From: an uncultured Prevotellaceae bacterium
Lineage (GTDB): Bacteria; Bacteroidota; Bacteroidia; Bacteroidales; Bacteroidaceae
Direction: 5' to 3'
Length of the DNA: 64,000 bases
Assembly: GCA_900320845.1 (NCBI GenBank)
Contig: ONTS01000008.1
Coordinates: 1-64,000, forward strand
Shown here: positions 35,395 through 44,461 of the stretch, in pieces
Position numbering within the stretch: the first letter of the stretch is position 1
How the letters are laid out: each line of letters begins with the position of its first letter
Program-made: the position numbers and the translations under genes
The notes under the pieces: generated by a model
Told to the model about the DNA's origin: nothing
The model's database searches: none
Seen by the model: only the letters and a program-made list of their open reading frames with translations

Positions 35395-36468
35395 ATGAAC
35401 TTACAGAAGAAAAAAGCCTTTTATATCCTCGCTTTAGCCACCATGATACTGAATCCCATGTCGGCACAGCAGTTGAAGGTAAAGAACCCTACGATAGACG
35501 TGGGACAGGTGGTGTACCGTGAACCCGTGACGGTGACGTTTGAATTGACCAATGCGGAACATCGTCCTATAGCTATCGACCATATTGAGACCTCGTGTGG
35601 ATGTGCCACAGTAGACATGCCGACATCGATGATGCCTGCCAATGCACAGATGACACTGACTGCTACCTATGATGCCAAGCAGATGGGACATTTTGAGAAA
35701 TATGTGTATGTCACCCCTCGCGGCAAAGCGCTGCCATTGGTATTGACGATCAAAGGCGTTGTAGTGAGTGAGGTGAGCGAATACAACGGTAGCTACACCC
35801 ACCAACTTGGCTCACTGCTTACCGACAAGAACGCTATCGACTTCGGTGATGTAGTACAAGGCGACAATCCCTATGTGGATATCCATGTTCAGAATCCCAC
35901 CGAGACACCATTGTCGCCTGTCATCATGCACCAGCCCAGCTATCTTATTTCCGAGATTTCGCCCACGACCATTCCACCGGGAAAGACAGGTGTGGTGAGA
36001 ATCATGTTTGCCTCACAGCGCCAGAACAACTTTGGCGAGGTGCAGACCCGTGTCTACCTCGGCGACCGTCCTGGTGATAAGGTGAACAACAACAAAATCA
36101 TAGATATCAGTGCCCTGTTGTTGCCCAACACACGAATTGACAGTGATAACGCACAGAACGCACCGCGGTTGCAGATGTCTATGGAAGAAATAGATTTCGG
36201 AGATTTTGACGGCAAAAGCAAGAATACCATTGTCATGACCTTGGAAAATGTGGGCAATAAGCCACTCAACATCCATGCCGTGCAGATGTATGCCGAAGGA
36301 CTGAAAGTGTCACTTCCAAAGCGTGTGCTGAAACAAGGAGAGCATGCGAAGATGAAGATAACAGGCGACAGAAACCAAATACTGAAATCAAAACAACCCT
36401 ATATATTAATGGTGACCAATGACCCGCAACGCACTAAGGTCATTCTCCCTATCAAAGCAAAGAAATAA
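35395..36468 (+). CDS. DUF1573 domain protein (secreted, immunoglobulin-like repeats)
   Basis: 357 residues with a signal peptide (AFYILALATMILNPMSAQQ). Repeated DUF1573 signatures include VTFELTNAEHRPIAID, IETSCGCATVD, FGDVVQGDNPYVDIHVQN and a third MSMEEIDFGDFDGKSKNTIV, each a beta-sandwich of about 100 residues. The family is abundant in Bacteroidota envelopes, with structural or adhesive roles suspected. It starts 10 bp after the A2M stop, so it is probably in the same operon. Confidence 0.9.
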   Translation: MNLQKKKAFYILALATMILNPMSAQQLKVKNPTIDVGQVVYREPVTVTFELTNAEHRPIAIDHIETSCGCATVDMPTSMMPANAQMTLTATYDAKQMGHFEKYVYVTPRGKALPLVLTIKGVVVSEVSEYNGSYTHQLGSLLTDKNAIDFGDVVQGDNPYVDIHVQNPTETPLSPVIMHQPSYLISEISPTTIPPGKTGVVRIMFASQRQNNFGEVQTRVYLGDRPGDKVNNNKIIDISALLLPNTRIDSDNAQNAPRLQMSMEEIDFGDFDGKSKNTIVMTLENVGNKPLNIHAVQMYAEGLKVSLPKRVLKQGEHAKMKITGDRNQILKSKQPYILMVTNDPQRTKVILPIKAKK

Positions 36469-36495
36469 CAGATCCCAATATGTGACAAAACTAAT

Positions 36496-37587
36496 ATGGA
36501 ACATCCAGAAAACGACAAAGAATACAAAGGACTACAAGTAAACTCTGGCGTTGAGCAGCCCGCCATCATCAATCCATACCTCAGCCGTGCGCGTTTTCGA
36601 CGTCCGCAACTCAGCGTCAACGATATGGTGGAAGGTATCCGCAAAGGCAATGTCACCGTCCTGTCTCAGGCTGTGACGTTGGTGGAAAGTGTCAATCCTG
36701 ACCATCAGGCAAAGGCACAAGAGGTGATAGAGAAATGTCTCCCCTATAGCGGGGATGCCATACGCGTCGGTATCAGTGGTGTGCCAGGTGCAGGTAAGAG
36801 CACCTCAATAGACCAGTTTGGCATACATGTACTCGACAAGTATGGCGGAAAGTTGGCAGTGCTTGCCATCGATCCCAGCTCAGAACGCACAAAAGGCAGT
36901 ATTCTCGGTGATAAGACCAGGATGGAGAAACTCTCCACGCGCAACGATGCCTTCATACGTCCTTCTCCCACGGCAGGCTCTCTGGGCGGTGTGGCACGCA
37001 AGACCCGTGAGACCATAATCCTCTGTGAAGCCGCCGGATATGATAAGATATTCGTTGAGACAGTAGGGGTTGGACAGAGCGAGACAGCCTGTCACTCCAT
37101 GGTAGACTTCTTCCTCCTTATACAAGTGGCTGGCACCGGCGATGAGCTGCAAGGCATTAAGCGTGGTATTATGGAAATAAGTGACGGCATACTTATCAAC
37201 AAGTGTGACGGTAACAATGTGGAACGATGTGAGCTGGCAGCAAGCAACTTCCGCAATGCTCTTCATTTTTTTCCAATGCCCGACAGCGGATGGCTGCCAA
37301 AGGTATTGTGCTACAGTGGATTCTATGGAACTGGTGTAGAGGAGGTGTGGAACATGGTGTATGAGTATATAGACTTTGTGAAACACAACGGCTATTTCCA
37401 ACACCGGCGTAACGAACAAGCGAAGTACTGGATGTACGAAACCATCAACGAGTCGCTCCGTAACCACTTCTTCCACAACCCATACATAGAGAAACGTTTG
37501 GAACAAGCCGAACAGCAGGTGCTGCAAGGCAAGAAGACCTCGTTCACCGCAGCGTTCGACATTCTGGACGAGTATTTCGACAAATAA
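36496..37587 (+). CDS. meaB: methylmalonyl-CoA mutase-associated GTPase MeaB
   Basis: G3E-type GTPase that chaperones cobalamin loading and protection of methylmalonyl-CoA mutase. The 363 residues have P-loop GVPGAGKS at 95-102, then DPSSERTKGSILGDKTRM, FVETVGVGQSE and a NKCDG recognition loop. The C-terminal arm is helical and mediates dimers. The mutase genes are not in the window, but methylmalonyl-CoA epimerase is at 57406-57810; together they indicate the succinate-propionate route. Confidence 0.96.
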   Translation: MEHPENDKEYKGLQVNSGVEQPAIINPYLSRARFRRPQLSVNDMVEGIRKGNVTVLSQAVTLVESVNPDHQAKAQEVIEKCLPYSGDAIRVGISGVPGAGKSTSIDQFGIHVLDKYGGKLAVLAIDPSSERTKGSILGDKTRMEKLSTRNDAFIRPSPTAGSLGGVARKTRETIILCEAAGYDKIFVETVGVGQSETACHSMVDFFLLIQVAGTGDELQGIKRGIMEISDGILINKCDGNNVERCELAASNFRNALHFFPMPDSGWLPKVLCYSGFYGTGVEEVWNMVYEYIDFVKHNGYFQHRRNEQAKYWMYETINESLRNHFFHNPYIEKRLEQAEQQVLQGKKTSFTAAFDILDEYFDK

Positions 37588-37602
37588 ACAACCTCCATCC
37601 CT

Positions 37603-38481
37603 ATGCGTATAGAGATTGATTCACACAGCGGTTTCTGTTTCGGTGTCACTCGAGCCATAAGCATGGTTGAAGAAGAACTGCACCATCAGGAACAGCTCTA
37701 CTGTCTGGGCGACATTGTGCACAACAACCGTGAGTGCGAACGCTTGGAGTCAATGGGGTTGCGTACCATCAACCATCAGCAGTTTGGTGCGTTGCATAAT
37801 GCCAAAGTATTGCTGCGGGCGCATGGTGAGCCCCCGTTAACATACCATACTGCCGATGCCAACCAACTGCATATCGTAGATGCTACCTGTCCTGTGGTTC
37901 TTCAGTTGCAACGACGCATTAAGCAACAATACACCGCACATCCTGATGCGCAGATAGTCATCTTCGGTAAGGCTGGTCATGCAGAAGTGCTCGGACTGGT
38001 AGGGCAAACGGAAGGTCATGCCATAGTGGTGGAAAACATCGATGATGTGTTGAAGCTTGACTTCAGGCGCGATATATATCTATACTCGCAAACCACCAAG
38101 TCGCTCGACGATTATCAGGATATCATCCTGACCATCCGCCAGCACTTGCAGCCAACGGCACGCTTCCAATCGTTTGACACCATCTGTCGTCAGGTAGCTA
38201 ACCGCATAGGTAACATCGCTGCCTTTGCTGCCCGTCATACACTCATCATCTTCGTGTCGGGCAACAAGAGTTCGAACGGTAAGGTGTTGTTTGCTGAATG
38301 TCAACGTGTCAATGCCAACAGTCGGCAGATAGAACGTCCTGAGGATATCCTGCCACAATGGATAGAAGGAGTGGAGACTATCGGCATCTGTGGGGCCACC
38401 TCAACACCCAAGTGGCTCATGGAACAATGTCGGGAGAGAGTAGCATACATAGCTGCCAGTCAAGGCGCAGAGATAGAATAA
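37603..38481 (+). CDS. ispH: 4-hydroxy-3-methylbut-2-enyl diphosphate reductase, complete second copy
   Basis: The 292 residues carry all three cluster cysteines (SGFCFGV at 9-15, VDATCPVV, FDTICRQ), the catalytic Glu in GHAEVLGL, conserved His in DIVHN and RAHGEPP, the SQTT segment, NKSSNGK and GATSTPKWLM. It should be active in the MEP pathway, giving the genome at least two IspH enzymes. It shares most motif residues with the partial gene at 1-385 but differs along the rest. It starts 15 bp after meaB and 42 bp before panB. Confidence 0.96.
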   Translation: MRIEIDSHSGFCFGVTRAISMVEEELHHQEQLYCLGDIVHNNRECERLESMGLRTINHQQFGALHNAKVLLRAHGEPPLTYHTADANQLHIVDATCPVVLQLQRRIKQQYTAHPDAQIVIFGKAGHAEVLGLVGQTEGHAIVVENIDDVLKLDFRRDIYLYSQTTKSLDDYQDIILTIRQHLQPTARFQSFDTICRQVANRIGNIAAFAARHTLIIFVSGNKSSNGKVLFAECQRVNANSRQIERPEDILPQWIEGVETIGICGATSTPKWLMEQCRERVAYIAASQGAEIE

Positions 38482-38523
38482 AAGATTACAAACACTATTC
38501 AACATAACTAATACAAAAAAGCA

Positions 38524-39342
38524 ATGGCTTATTTAGTATCCGACACTCGCAAGGTGACCACCCTGCGTTTCGGTGAGATGAAAGAGAGAGGAGAGAAGAT
38601 TTCCATGCTCACCTCATATGATTTCACAACAGCTTCTATCGTAGATCATGCTGGCATTGATGCCATCCTTGTTGGCGACTCAGCCTCTAACGTGATGGCA
38701 GGCAATGCTACCACACTTCCTATTACAGTAGAGCAGATGATATATCATGCCACATCTGTGGTGAAGGCTGTTAAACGTGCCCTCGTTGTATGCGACATGC
38801 CTTTCGGCAGCTATCAGGTAGACCGGCACGAAGCCCTGCGTAATGCAATCAACATTATGAAGCGCAGCGGATGTGATGCCCTGAAGCTGGAAGGAGGCTG
38901 TGAGATAGCCGACATCATCAAAGGATTGCTCAATGCAGGCATACCAGTCATGGGACATCTGGGACTGACCCCGCAGAGCATCAATAAGTTTGGTACCTAT
39001 ACGGTGCGTGCTCAGGAAGAGGCAGAAGCCCAGAAACTGATTGAAGATGCGCAACTGTTGGACGAGATAGGCTGTTTTGCCATCGTACTAGAGAAGGTGC
39101 CTGCAGAACTGGCAAAGAAAGTCACTCAGTTAGTGAAATGTCCCACTATAGGTATCGGTGCTGGCAATGGTACTGACGGCCAGGTGCTCGTCATTGACGA
39201 TATGCTTGGAAAGACACAGAATTTTTCGCCTAAGTTCCTACGCCGCTATGCCGACCTAAACAGCATCATGCTTGAAGCCATAGGCAACTATATCACAGAT
39301 GTGAAAAACGTAAACTTCCCCTCAGAAGAAGAATCCTATTAA
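38524..39342 (+). CDS. panB: 3-methyl-2-oxobutanoate hydroxymethyltransferase
   Basis: First step of pantothenate synthesis: transfers a hydroxymethyl group from 5,10-methylene-THF to 2-oxoisovalerate. The 272-residue protein has the Mg-binding [11 protein letters not shown], the DMPFGSYQ motif, [14 protein letters not shown] and [15 protein letters not shown], the last being the family end-motif. Length is normal. Cytoplasmic TIM barrel. Confidence 0.97.
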   Translation: MAYLVSDTRKVTTLRFGEMKERGEKISMLTSYDFTTASIVDHAGIDAILVGDSASNVMAGNATTLPITVEQMIYHATSVVKAVKRALVVCDMPFGSYQVDRHEALRNAINIMKRSGCDALKLEGGCEIADIIKGLLNAGIPVMGHLGLTPQSINKFGTYTVRAQEEAEAQKLIEDAQLLDEIGCFAIVLEKVPAELAKKVTQLVKCPTIGIGAGNGTDGQVLVIDDMLGKTQNFSPKFLRRYADLNSIMLEAIGNYITDVKNVNFPSEEESY

Positions 39343-39367
39343 TCCCATCAAAGAAAATCGTCATACT

Positions 39368-40888
39368 ATGCGTTCCATCTATCATCGTCTACGCACCCTG
39401 TCGTTGCTCCTTGTGTTGCTCCTTGGCATGCAGAGCCTTTCGGCACAGTCAGTCAGTGTCCCAAAGCGCGAGTTCCGTGGAGCATGGATACAATGTGTCA
39501 ACGGACAGTTCTTGGGTATGAGCACCCAGCAGATACAAAATACCCTTACCCAACAACTTAATGCTTTATCCCGTTTAGGAGTTAATGCCATCATCTTTCA
39601 GGTTCGTCCTGAATGCGATGCCCTTTACAAAAGTGACATTGAACCATGGAGCCGCTTCCTGACCGGCCGACAGGGCATGGCCCCGTCACCCTATTGGGAT
39701 CCCCTGCAGTGGATGATAGAGCAGTGCCACAAGCGAGGTATGGAGCTGCATGCATGGATTAACCCCTATCGTGCCAAAACAAAGACCACTAATGAACTGG
39801 CTGCTAATCATGTTGCAGTACGACATCGCAATTGGACATTCCCCTATGACGGACTTACCATCCTCAATCCCGGACTGCCCGAGACACGCGACTATACATG
39901 CCGTGTTGTGGAGGATATACTGAAGCGTTACGATGTCGACGGACTGCATATAGACGACTATTTCTATCCATACCCGGTAGCAGGACAACCCATCAATGAC
40001 GATGCCGCCTACCAAATGTATAGCAATGGCATCAAGAACAAAGATGACTGGCGCCGATACAATGTAGACACCTTCATCAAGCAACTGAGTGAGACCATAC
40101 ATCGCACCAAGCCTTGGGTGAAGTTCGGTGTGTCACCTTTCGGTATCTACCGCAACAAGAGTGAATCCGTACCCAACGGAAGCAATACCCGCGGACTGCA
40201 GAACTATGACGACCTGTATGCTGACGTGTTGTTGTGGGTGAACAATGGCTGGGTAGACTACTGTGTACCCCAGCTGTATTGGGAGATAGGTCATCGTACA
40301 GCCGACTACGAAACGCTCATGCATTGGTGGAATAAACATGCTGCCAAGCGTCCCCTCTTCATAGGCGAAGATGTGGAACGCACTGTAAAAGCAAAAGACG
40401 CAAATAATCCTCAACGCAATCAGTTGGTAGCAAAGCGTAGGTTGCACAACCAGCTTCCCAACGTCACTGGCACCGTGCTGTGGTATGCCAAGGCAGCAGC
40501 CGATAATGTTGGCGGCTATGCCACCGATCTGCAACGCAACTTTTGGTATGCTCCGGCTCTGCAGCCCCGTATGCCATTCATAGATGATACTGCGCCGAAA
40601 GCCCCCAGAAAGGTGAAACCTATATGGACCGAAGATGGCTATGTGCTGTTTTGGACCGCTCCAAAAGGTAAGAAGTGGTGTGATGTTGCAGCACGATATG
40701 TCATCTATCGTTTTGCCGATGGCGAGCCTGTCAACCTCAATGACCCGACAAAGATAGTGGCATTAACCACAGCCACATACTACCGTCTGCCTTATCAGGA
40801 TGGTACACATCGCTTCACATACGTCGTGACAGCCCTCGACAGGATGAGCAATGAAAGCAAACCCGTGAAAAAAATCATCAAACTATAA
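39368..40888 (+). CDS. secreted glycosyl-hydrolase-like 10 (GHL10/DUF187) protein
   Basis: 506 residues with a signal peptide (LSLLLVLLLGMQSLSAQS). The GHL10 TIM-barrel starts with EFRGAWIQCVNGQF and continues with INAIIFQVRPECDALYKSD-like sequence, HAWINPYRA, DGLHIDDYFYPYP with two candidate acidic catalytic residues, and VDYCVPQLYWE. The last 100 residues look like a fibronectin-type or Ig-like domain (YVLFWTAPKGKKW, YVVTALDRMSNES). YngK-type relatives act on cell-wall or surface glycans; the substrate is not known. Confidence 0.9.
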   Translation: MRSIYHRLRTLSLLLVLLLGMQSLSAQSVSVPKREFRGAWIQCVNGQFLGMSTQQIQNTLTQQLNALSRLGVNAIIFQVRPECDALYKSDIEPWSRFLTGRQGMAPSPYWDPLQWMIEQCHKRGMELHAWINPYRAKTKTTNELAANHVAVRHRNWTFPYDGLTILNPGLPETRDYTCRVVEDILKRYDVDGLHIDDYFYPYPVAGQPINDDAAYQMYSNGIKNKDDWRRYNVDTFIKQLSETIHRTKPWVKFGVSPFGIYRNKSESVPNGSNTRGLQNYDDLYADVLLWVNNGWVDYCVPQLYWEIGHRTADYETLMHWWNKHAAKRPLFIGEDVERTVKAKDANNPQRNQLVAKRRLHNQLPNVTGTVLWYAKAAADNVGGYATDLQRNFWYAPALQPRMPFIDDTAPKAPRKVKPIWTEDGYVLFWTAPKGKKWCDVAARYVIYRFADGEPVNLNDPTKIVALTTATYYRLPYQDGTHRFTYVVTALDRMSNESKPVKKIIKL

Positions 40889-40968
40889 TATAAAGTAATA
40901 GGGTAGGCTTTTCATTGACGGAAAGTAAAAGAGAATATAGCAACAGCTTATCACAGAACATAAACCTC

Positions 40969-42333
40969 ATGAAAAAGAACGTAGCAGTAATTCTTGCCGG
41001 TGGTGTAGGTACGCGTCTCGGACTTACCAAGCCGAAGCAGTTCTATAAAGTAGCTGGAAAGATGGTGGTAGAACATACTATCGATGCCTTTGAGAAGAAT
41101 CCTCACATCGAAGAGATCGCCATCGTTGCCAATCCAATGCTGATAGACGACTTCGAAGAGATTATCTTGCGCAATCATTGGAAGAAAGTGCAGCGTTTGT
41201 TACGAGGAGGAAAGGAACGCTATCACTCCTCCCTGTCAGCAGTACAGGCTTACGAAAATCAAGATGTGAACCTCATCTTCCACGATGCCGTACGCCCGTT
41301 GGTAAGCCAAGCTATCATCAATAATGTGTGTGAGGCATTGCATACTCATCAGGCTGTTGATGTAGTGATTCCATCGTCAGATACTATTATCGAAACTGAC
41401 GGCGACTACATAGTAAGCATTCCCGACAGGCAACGACTGCGTCGAGGACAGACACCGCAGGCATTCGACTTGCAGGTCATATCGCGTGCTTACGAGCTGG
41501 CATTGAAAGACCCCAATTTCCATGTCACCGATGACTGCGGAGTGGTGAAAAACTATGTGCCCGACGTTCCTATATATATAGTAGCCGGTGAGGAGTCTAA
41601 TATCAAACTGACATATAAAGAAGATACCTATCTGCTTGATAAACTGTTTCAGCTTCGCAACATCACTCCGCCGATAGAGTCTGCCACGGACGCCAAAGCG
41701 TTTAAGGACAAGGTGGCAGTCATCTTCGGAGGCAGCTACGGCATTGGCAAAGAGATTGCCGACATGTTACAAGGTCTGGGCGTTCGTGTACACGTCTTTT
41801 CTCGAAAGACAGGTCACGTAGACGTTGCCGATTGTGCCGCTGTGCGGAATGCCCTGCAACAAGTGGCAGAAAAGGAAGGGCAGATACACTATGTGATCAA
41901 TACCGCAGGCGTGTTGCATAGGCAGGCATTGGTGGATATGTCCTACGACACCATATATAATGATGTTCATGTCAATCTGCTCGGCGCCATCCATGTGCTG
42001 ACAGAAGCCTATCCCTATCTGAAAGACACCCATGGCAGCGCCCTGCTGTTCACCTCTTCCTCATATACCCGTGGTAGAGCACTCTACAGTATCTACTCGT
42101 CCACCAAGGCTGCCATCGTCAATATGGTACAGGCCTTGGCACAAGAGTGGGACAATGACGGCATACGTATCAACTGCATCAATCCAATGCGCACCAATAC
42201 CCCAATGCGACGACAAAACTTCGGCATAGAACCTGAAGAGTCATTGCTCTCGCCTCAGGTCGTGGCAGAAGCCTCGCTGCACACGTTGCAGTCGGAGTAC
42301 ACAGGACAAATTATCGATGTCGTAAGAAGATAG
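40969..42333 (+). CDS. bifunctional cytidylyltransferase / short-chain reductase (CDP-ribitol synthase type)
   Basis: A fusion of 454 residues. Residues 1-230 form an IspD-type nucleotidyltransferase (VILAGGVGTRLGLTKPKQF, FHDAVRPLV, GQTPQAF, VTDDCGVV). Residues 247-454 form an SDR with Rossmann GGSYGIG at 254-260, NTAGVLH and catalytic Tyr376-x3-Lys380. In Haemophilus Acs1/Bcs1 this architecture reduces ribulose-5-phosphate and activates the ribitol-5-phosphate as CDP-ribitol. I chose the ATG at 40969 (MKKNVAV) over the frame start at 40915. LicD follows 15 bp later. The N-terminal domain alone could instead serve as MEP-pathway IspD, but the fusion argues for CDP-ribitol. Confidence 0.9.
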   Translation: MKKNVAVILAGGVGTRLGLTKPKQFYKVAGKMVVEHTIDAFEKNPHIEEIAIVANPMLIDDFEEIILRNHWKKVQRLLRGGKERYHSSLSAVQAYENQDVNLIFHDAVRPLVSQAIINNVCEALHTHQAVDVVIPSSDTIIETDGDYIVSIPDRQRLRRGQTPQAFDLQVISRAYELALKDPNFHVTDDCGVVKNYVPDVPIYIVAGEESNIKLTYKEDTYLLDKLFQLRNITPPIESATDAKAFKDKVAVIFGGSYGIGKEIADMLQGLGVRVHVFSRKTGHVDVADCAAVRNALQQVAEKEGQIHYVINTAGVLHRQALVDMSYDTIYNDVHVNLLGAIHVLTEAYPYLKDTHGSALLFTSSSYTRGRALYSIYSSTKAAIVNMVQALAQEWDNDGIRINCINPMRTNTPMRRQNFGIEPEESLLSPQVVAEASLHTLQSEYTGQIIDVVRR

Positions 42334-42348
42334 CAATACCAACATCTT

Positions 42349-43158
42349 ATGCTTAACACATACAACCAACAACATCTGCGACAGGCACAGGCAAAGTTAT
42401 TCAACATCCTGCTGACCATTGACGCCATCTGCAAGAAGCACAACATAGAGTATTGGCTTGATGGAGGCACGCTGCTTGGTGCTGTGCGACACAAAGGTTT
42501 CATTCCATGGGACGATGACATTGACATTGCCATGACAAAGGAAAATCTGCGACGCTTCATCAGTATCGCTTCGGAGAGTCTGCCAGCCGACTACGAGTTG
42601 CAGACATCGCACCATGGCAGTAGAAGATGGCATTATCCCGTGAAGGTGAGAGACCGCAACTCTATACTGCTCGAGCCAAACAGCACCATACAACCGGGAC
42701 AAGCAAATGGTGTCTTTGTCGACATATTCCCCTTTATTCCTTATCCAACAGTGTCGCGACGCTTCGCCCGCATCACAACGAAGAACATACAACGTCTATA
42801 TGCTACGATGGGAAAACAACACTGCTATTCCCTTGTTAACACTTTTGAACCAATATGGAAGACAGTGAAGTGGTCTTTGGCATCGGTAGCATGGGGCATG
42901 GCACGACTGATGAAACGTGATGGAGTGTTCATGAGCAATACTCTCAATAACAACTGGTATGGCATCATGCACCTGCAGAGCAACATCTATCCCCTTACGA
43001 CTGTCACCTTTGAAGGGTACACCCTTCCAGCACCGGCCAATCCAGGACAGTATCTTACTGAACTATACAACGATTACATGAAGCTGCCGCCTGAAAATAA
43101 ACGTAAGCAGCACGCTTTGCTTATCATACCGCAACTGATAGAAAAAACAAATCAATAA
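42349..43158 (+). CDS. LicD-family phosphotransferase
   Basis: 269 residues of the nucleotidyltransferase-fold LicD family, which transfers phosphocholine or, in the fukutin/FKRP branch, ribitol-5-phosphate from a CDP donor to a glycan. The signature YWLDGGTLLGAVRHKGFIPW at 35-54 and the acidic DDDID at 55-59 are complete. A hydrophobic stretch around 165-185 may associate with the membrane. It sits 15 bp after the CDP-ribitol-synthase-like fusion, so CDP-ribitol is the most economical guess for the donor. Confidence 0.92.
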   Translation: MLNTYNQQHLRQAQAKLFNILLTIDAICKKHNIEYWLDGGTLLGAVRHKGFIPWDDDIDIAMTKENLRRFISIASESLPADYELQTSHHGSRRWHYPVKVRDRNSILLEPNSTIQPGQANGVFVDIFPFIPYPTVSRRFARITTKNIQRLYATMGKQHCYSLVNTFEPIWKTVKWSLASVAWGMARLMKRDGVFMSNTLNNNWYGIMHLQSNIYPLTTVTFEGYTLPAPANPGQYLTELYNDYMKLPPENKRKQHALLIIPQLIEKTNQ

Positions 43159-43176
43159 TAATAAAATCATAACACC

Positions 43177-44400
43177 ATGAACTTAACCGAAAGATTTATC
43201 AACTACACAACCTTCGACACACAGTCGGCTGAAGATTCACAAACCGTTCCCAGTACGCCGAAACAACTCATCTTTGCTCGCTATCTGAAAGAAGAGTTAG
43301 AAGAAGAGGGGCTGCGTGATGTTCAGATGGATGACAAAGGTTACATCTATGCCACATTGCCAGCCAACACCAAGAAGGATATCCCTACTATTGGCTTCAT
43401 CTCTCATTACGACACTAGTCCCGATGCCAGCGGAAAAGATGTGAAAGCACGCATCATACGTAACTATGATGGAAACGATATAGAACTTTCTCCTGGTATC
43501 GTGTCATCCACACAGATGTTCCCCGAGTTGTTACAGCATAAAGGTGAAGACATCATCGTTACCGATGGAACCACTCTGCTCGGTGCCGACGACAAGGCAG
43601 GTATCGCCGAAATAGTGCAGGCTATGTGCTACCTCCGCGACCACGACGAGATTCCTCATGGCGATATCCGCGTCGGCTTCAATCCCGATGAGGAGATTGG
43701 TATGGGTGCCCATCATTTTGATGTAGAGCGCTTTGGATGCAAGTGGGCTTATACCATCGACGGTGGAGACTTAGGCGAACTGGAGTATGAGAACTTCAAC
43801 GCTGCTGCTGCCAAGATTGCTATCAAGGGTGTAAGTGTACACACTGGTTATGCCAAAGGCAAGATGCGCAATGCTAGCCGCTTGGCATGTGAGTTTAATG
43901 CCATTATACCCGAAACCGAACTGCCCGAGACCACCGAAGACTATCAAGGTTTCTATCATCTGCTCGGCATGGAGACACGCACAGAAGAAGCCAAACTGAG
44001 TTATCTGATTCGCGACCACGACCGTGAGCGCTTTGAGGAACGTAAACAGTTCTTGCTCCAATGTGTCAAACAGATGAACGAAAAGTATGGCGATGATACT
44101 GTCACCATTGAACTGCGCGATCAGTATTACAACATGAAAGAGAAGATAGATCCGCAGATGCACGTCATCGACCTCGTGCTGAAAGCTATGCAGGAGAGTG
44201 GTGTATCACCACGTGTGAGCCCCATCCGTGGCGGCACCGATGGAGCACAGCTCTCTTTCCGTGGACTGCCATGTCCCAATATCTTTGCCGGTGGTGTTAA
44301 CTTCCATGGTCCTCATGAATTTGTCTCCGTACAAGTAATGGAGAAGGCCATGCAGGTTATCGTGAAGATATGTGAACTCACCGCAGCTTATAACGACTAA
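43177..44400 (+). CDS. pepT: peptidase T (tripeptide aminopeptidase)
   Basis: Cytosolic M20B zinc peptidase releasing the N-terminal residue of tripeptides. The 407 residues show [11 protein letters not shown], the bridging [23 protein letters not shown] with the catalytic Glu, [19 protein letters not shown], and [20 protein letters not shown] near the end. Length and motifs are typical. Confidence 0.97.
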   Translation: MNLTERFINYTTFDTQSAEDSQTVPSTPKQLIFARYLKEELEEEGLRDVQMDDKGYIYATLPANTKKDIPTIGFISHYDTSPDASGKDVKARIIRNYDGNDIELSPGIVSSTQMFPELLQHKGEDIIVTDGTTLLGADDKAGIAEIVQAMCYLRDHDEIPHGDIRVGFNPDEEIGMGAHHFDVERFGCKWAYTIDGGDLGELEYENFNAAAAKIAIKGVSVHTGYAKGKMRNASRLACEFNAIIPETELPETTEDYQGFYHLLGMETRTEEAKLSYLIRDHDRERFEERKQFLLQCVKQMNEKYGDDTVTIELRDQYYNMKEKIDPQMHVIDLVLKAMQESGVSPRVSPIRGGTDGAQLSFRGLPCPNIFAGGVNFHGPHEFVSVQVMEKAMQVIVKICELTAAYND

Positions 44401-44461
44401 CCCTATATACACCTATTATTATATATAGGTGACACGTTCACCACCAACAAACTCTTGTCCT

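Noticed and set aside
44410-44431. CACCTAT...ATAGGTG inverted repeat before the antiporter as a terminator
   Set aside because: There is no T-tract after it, and the loop is A/T-rich sequence common between genes here. A regulatory role cannot be supported.
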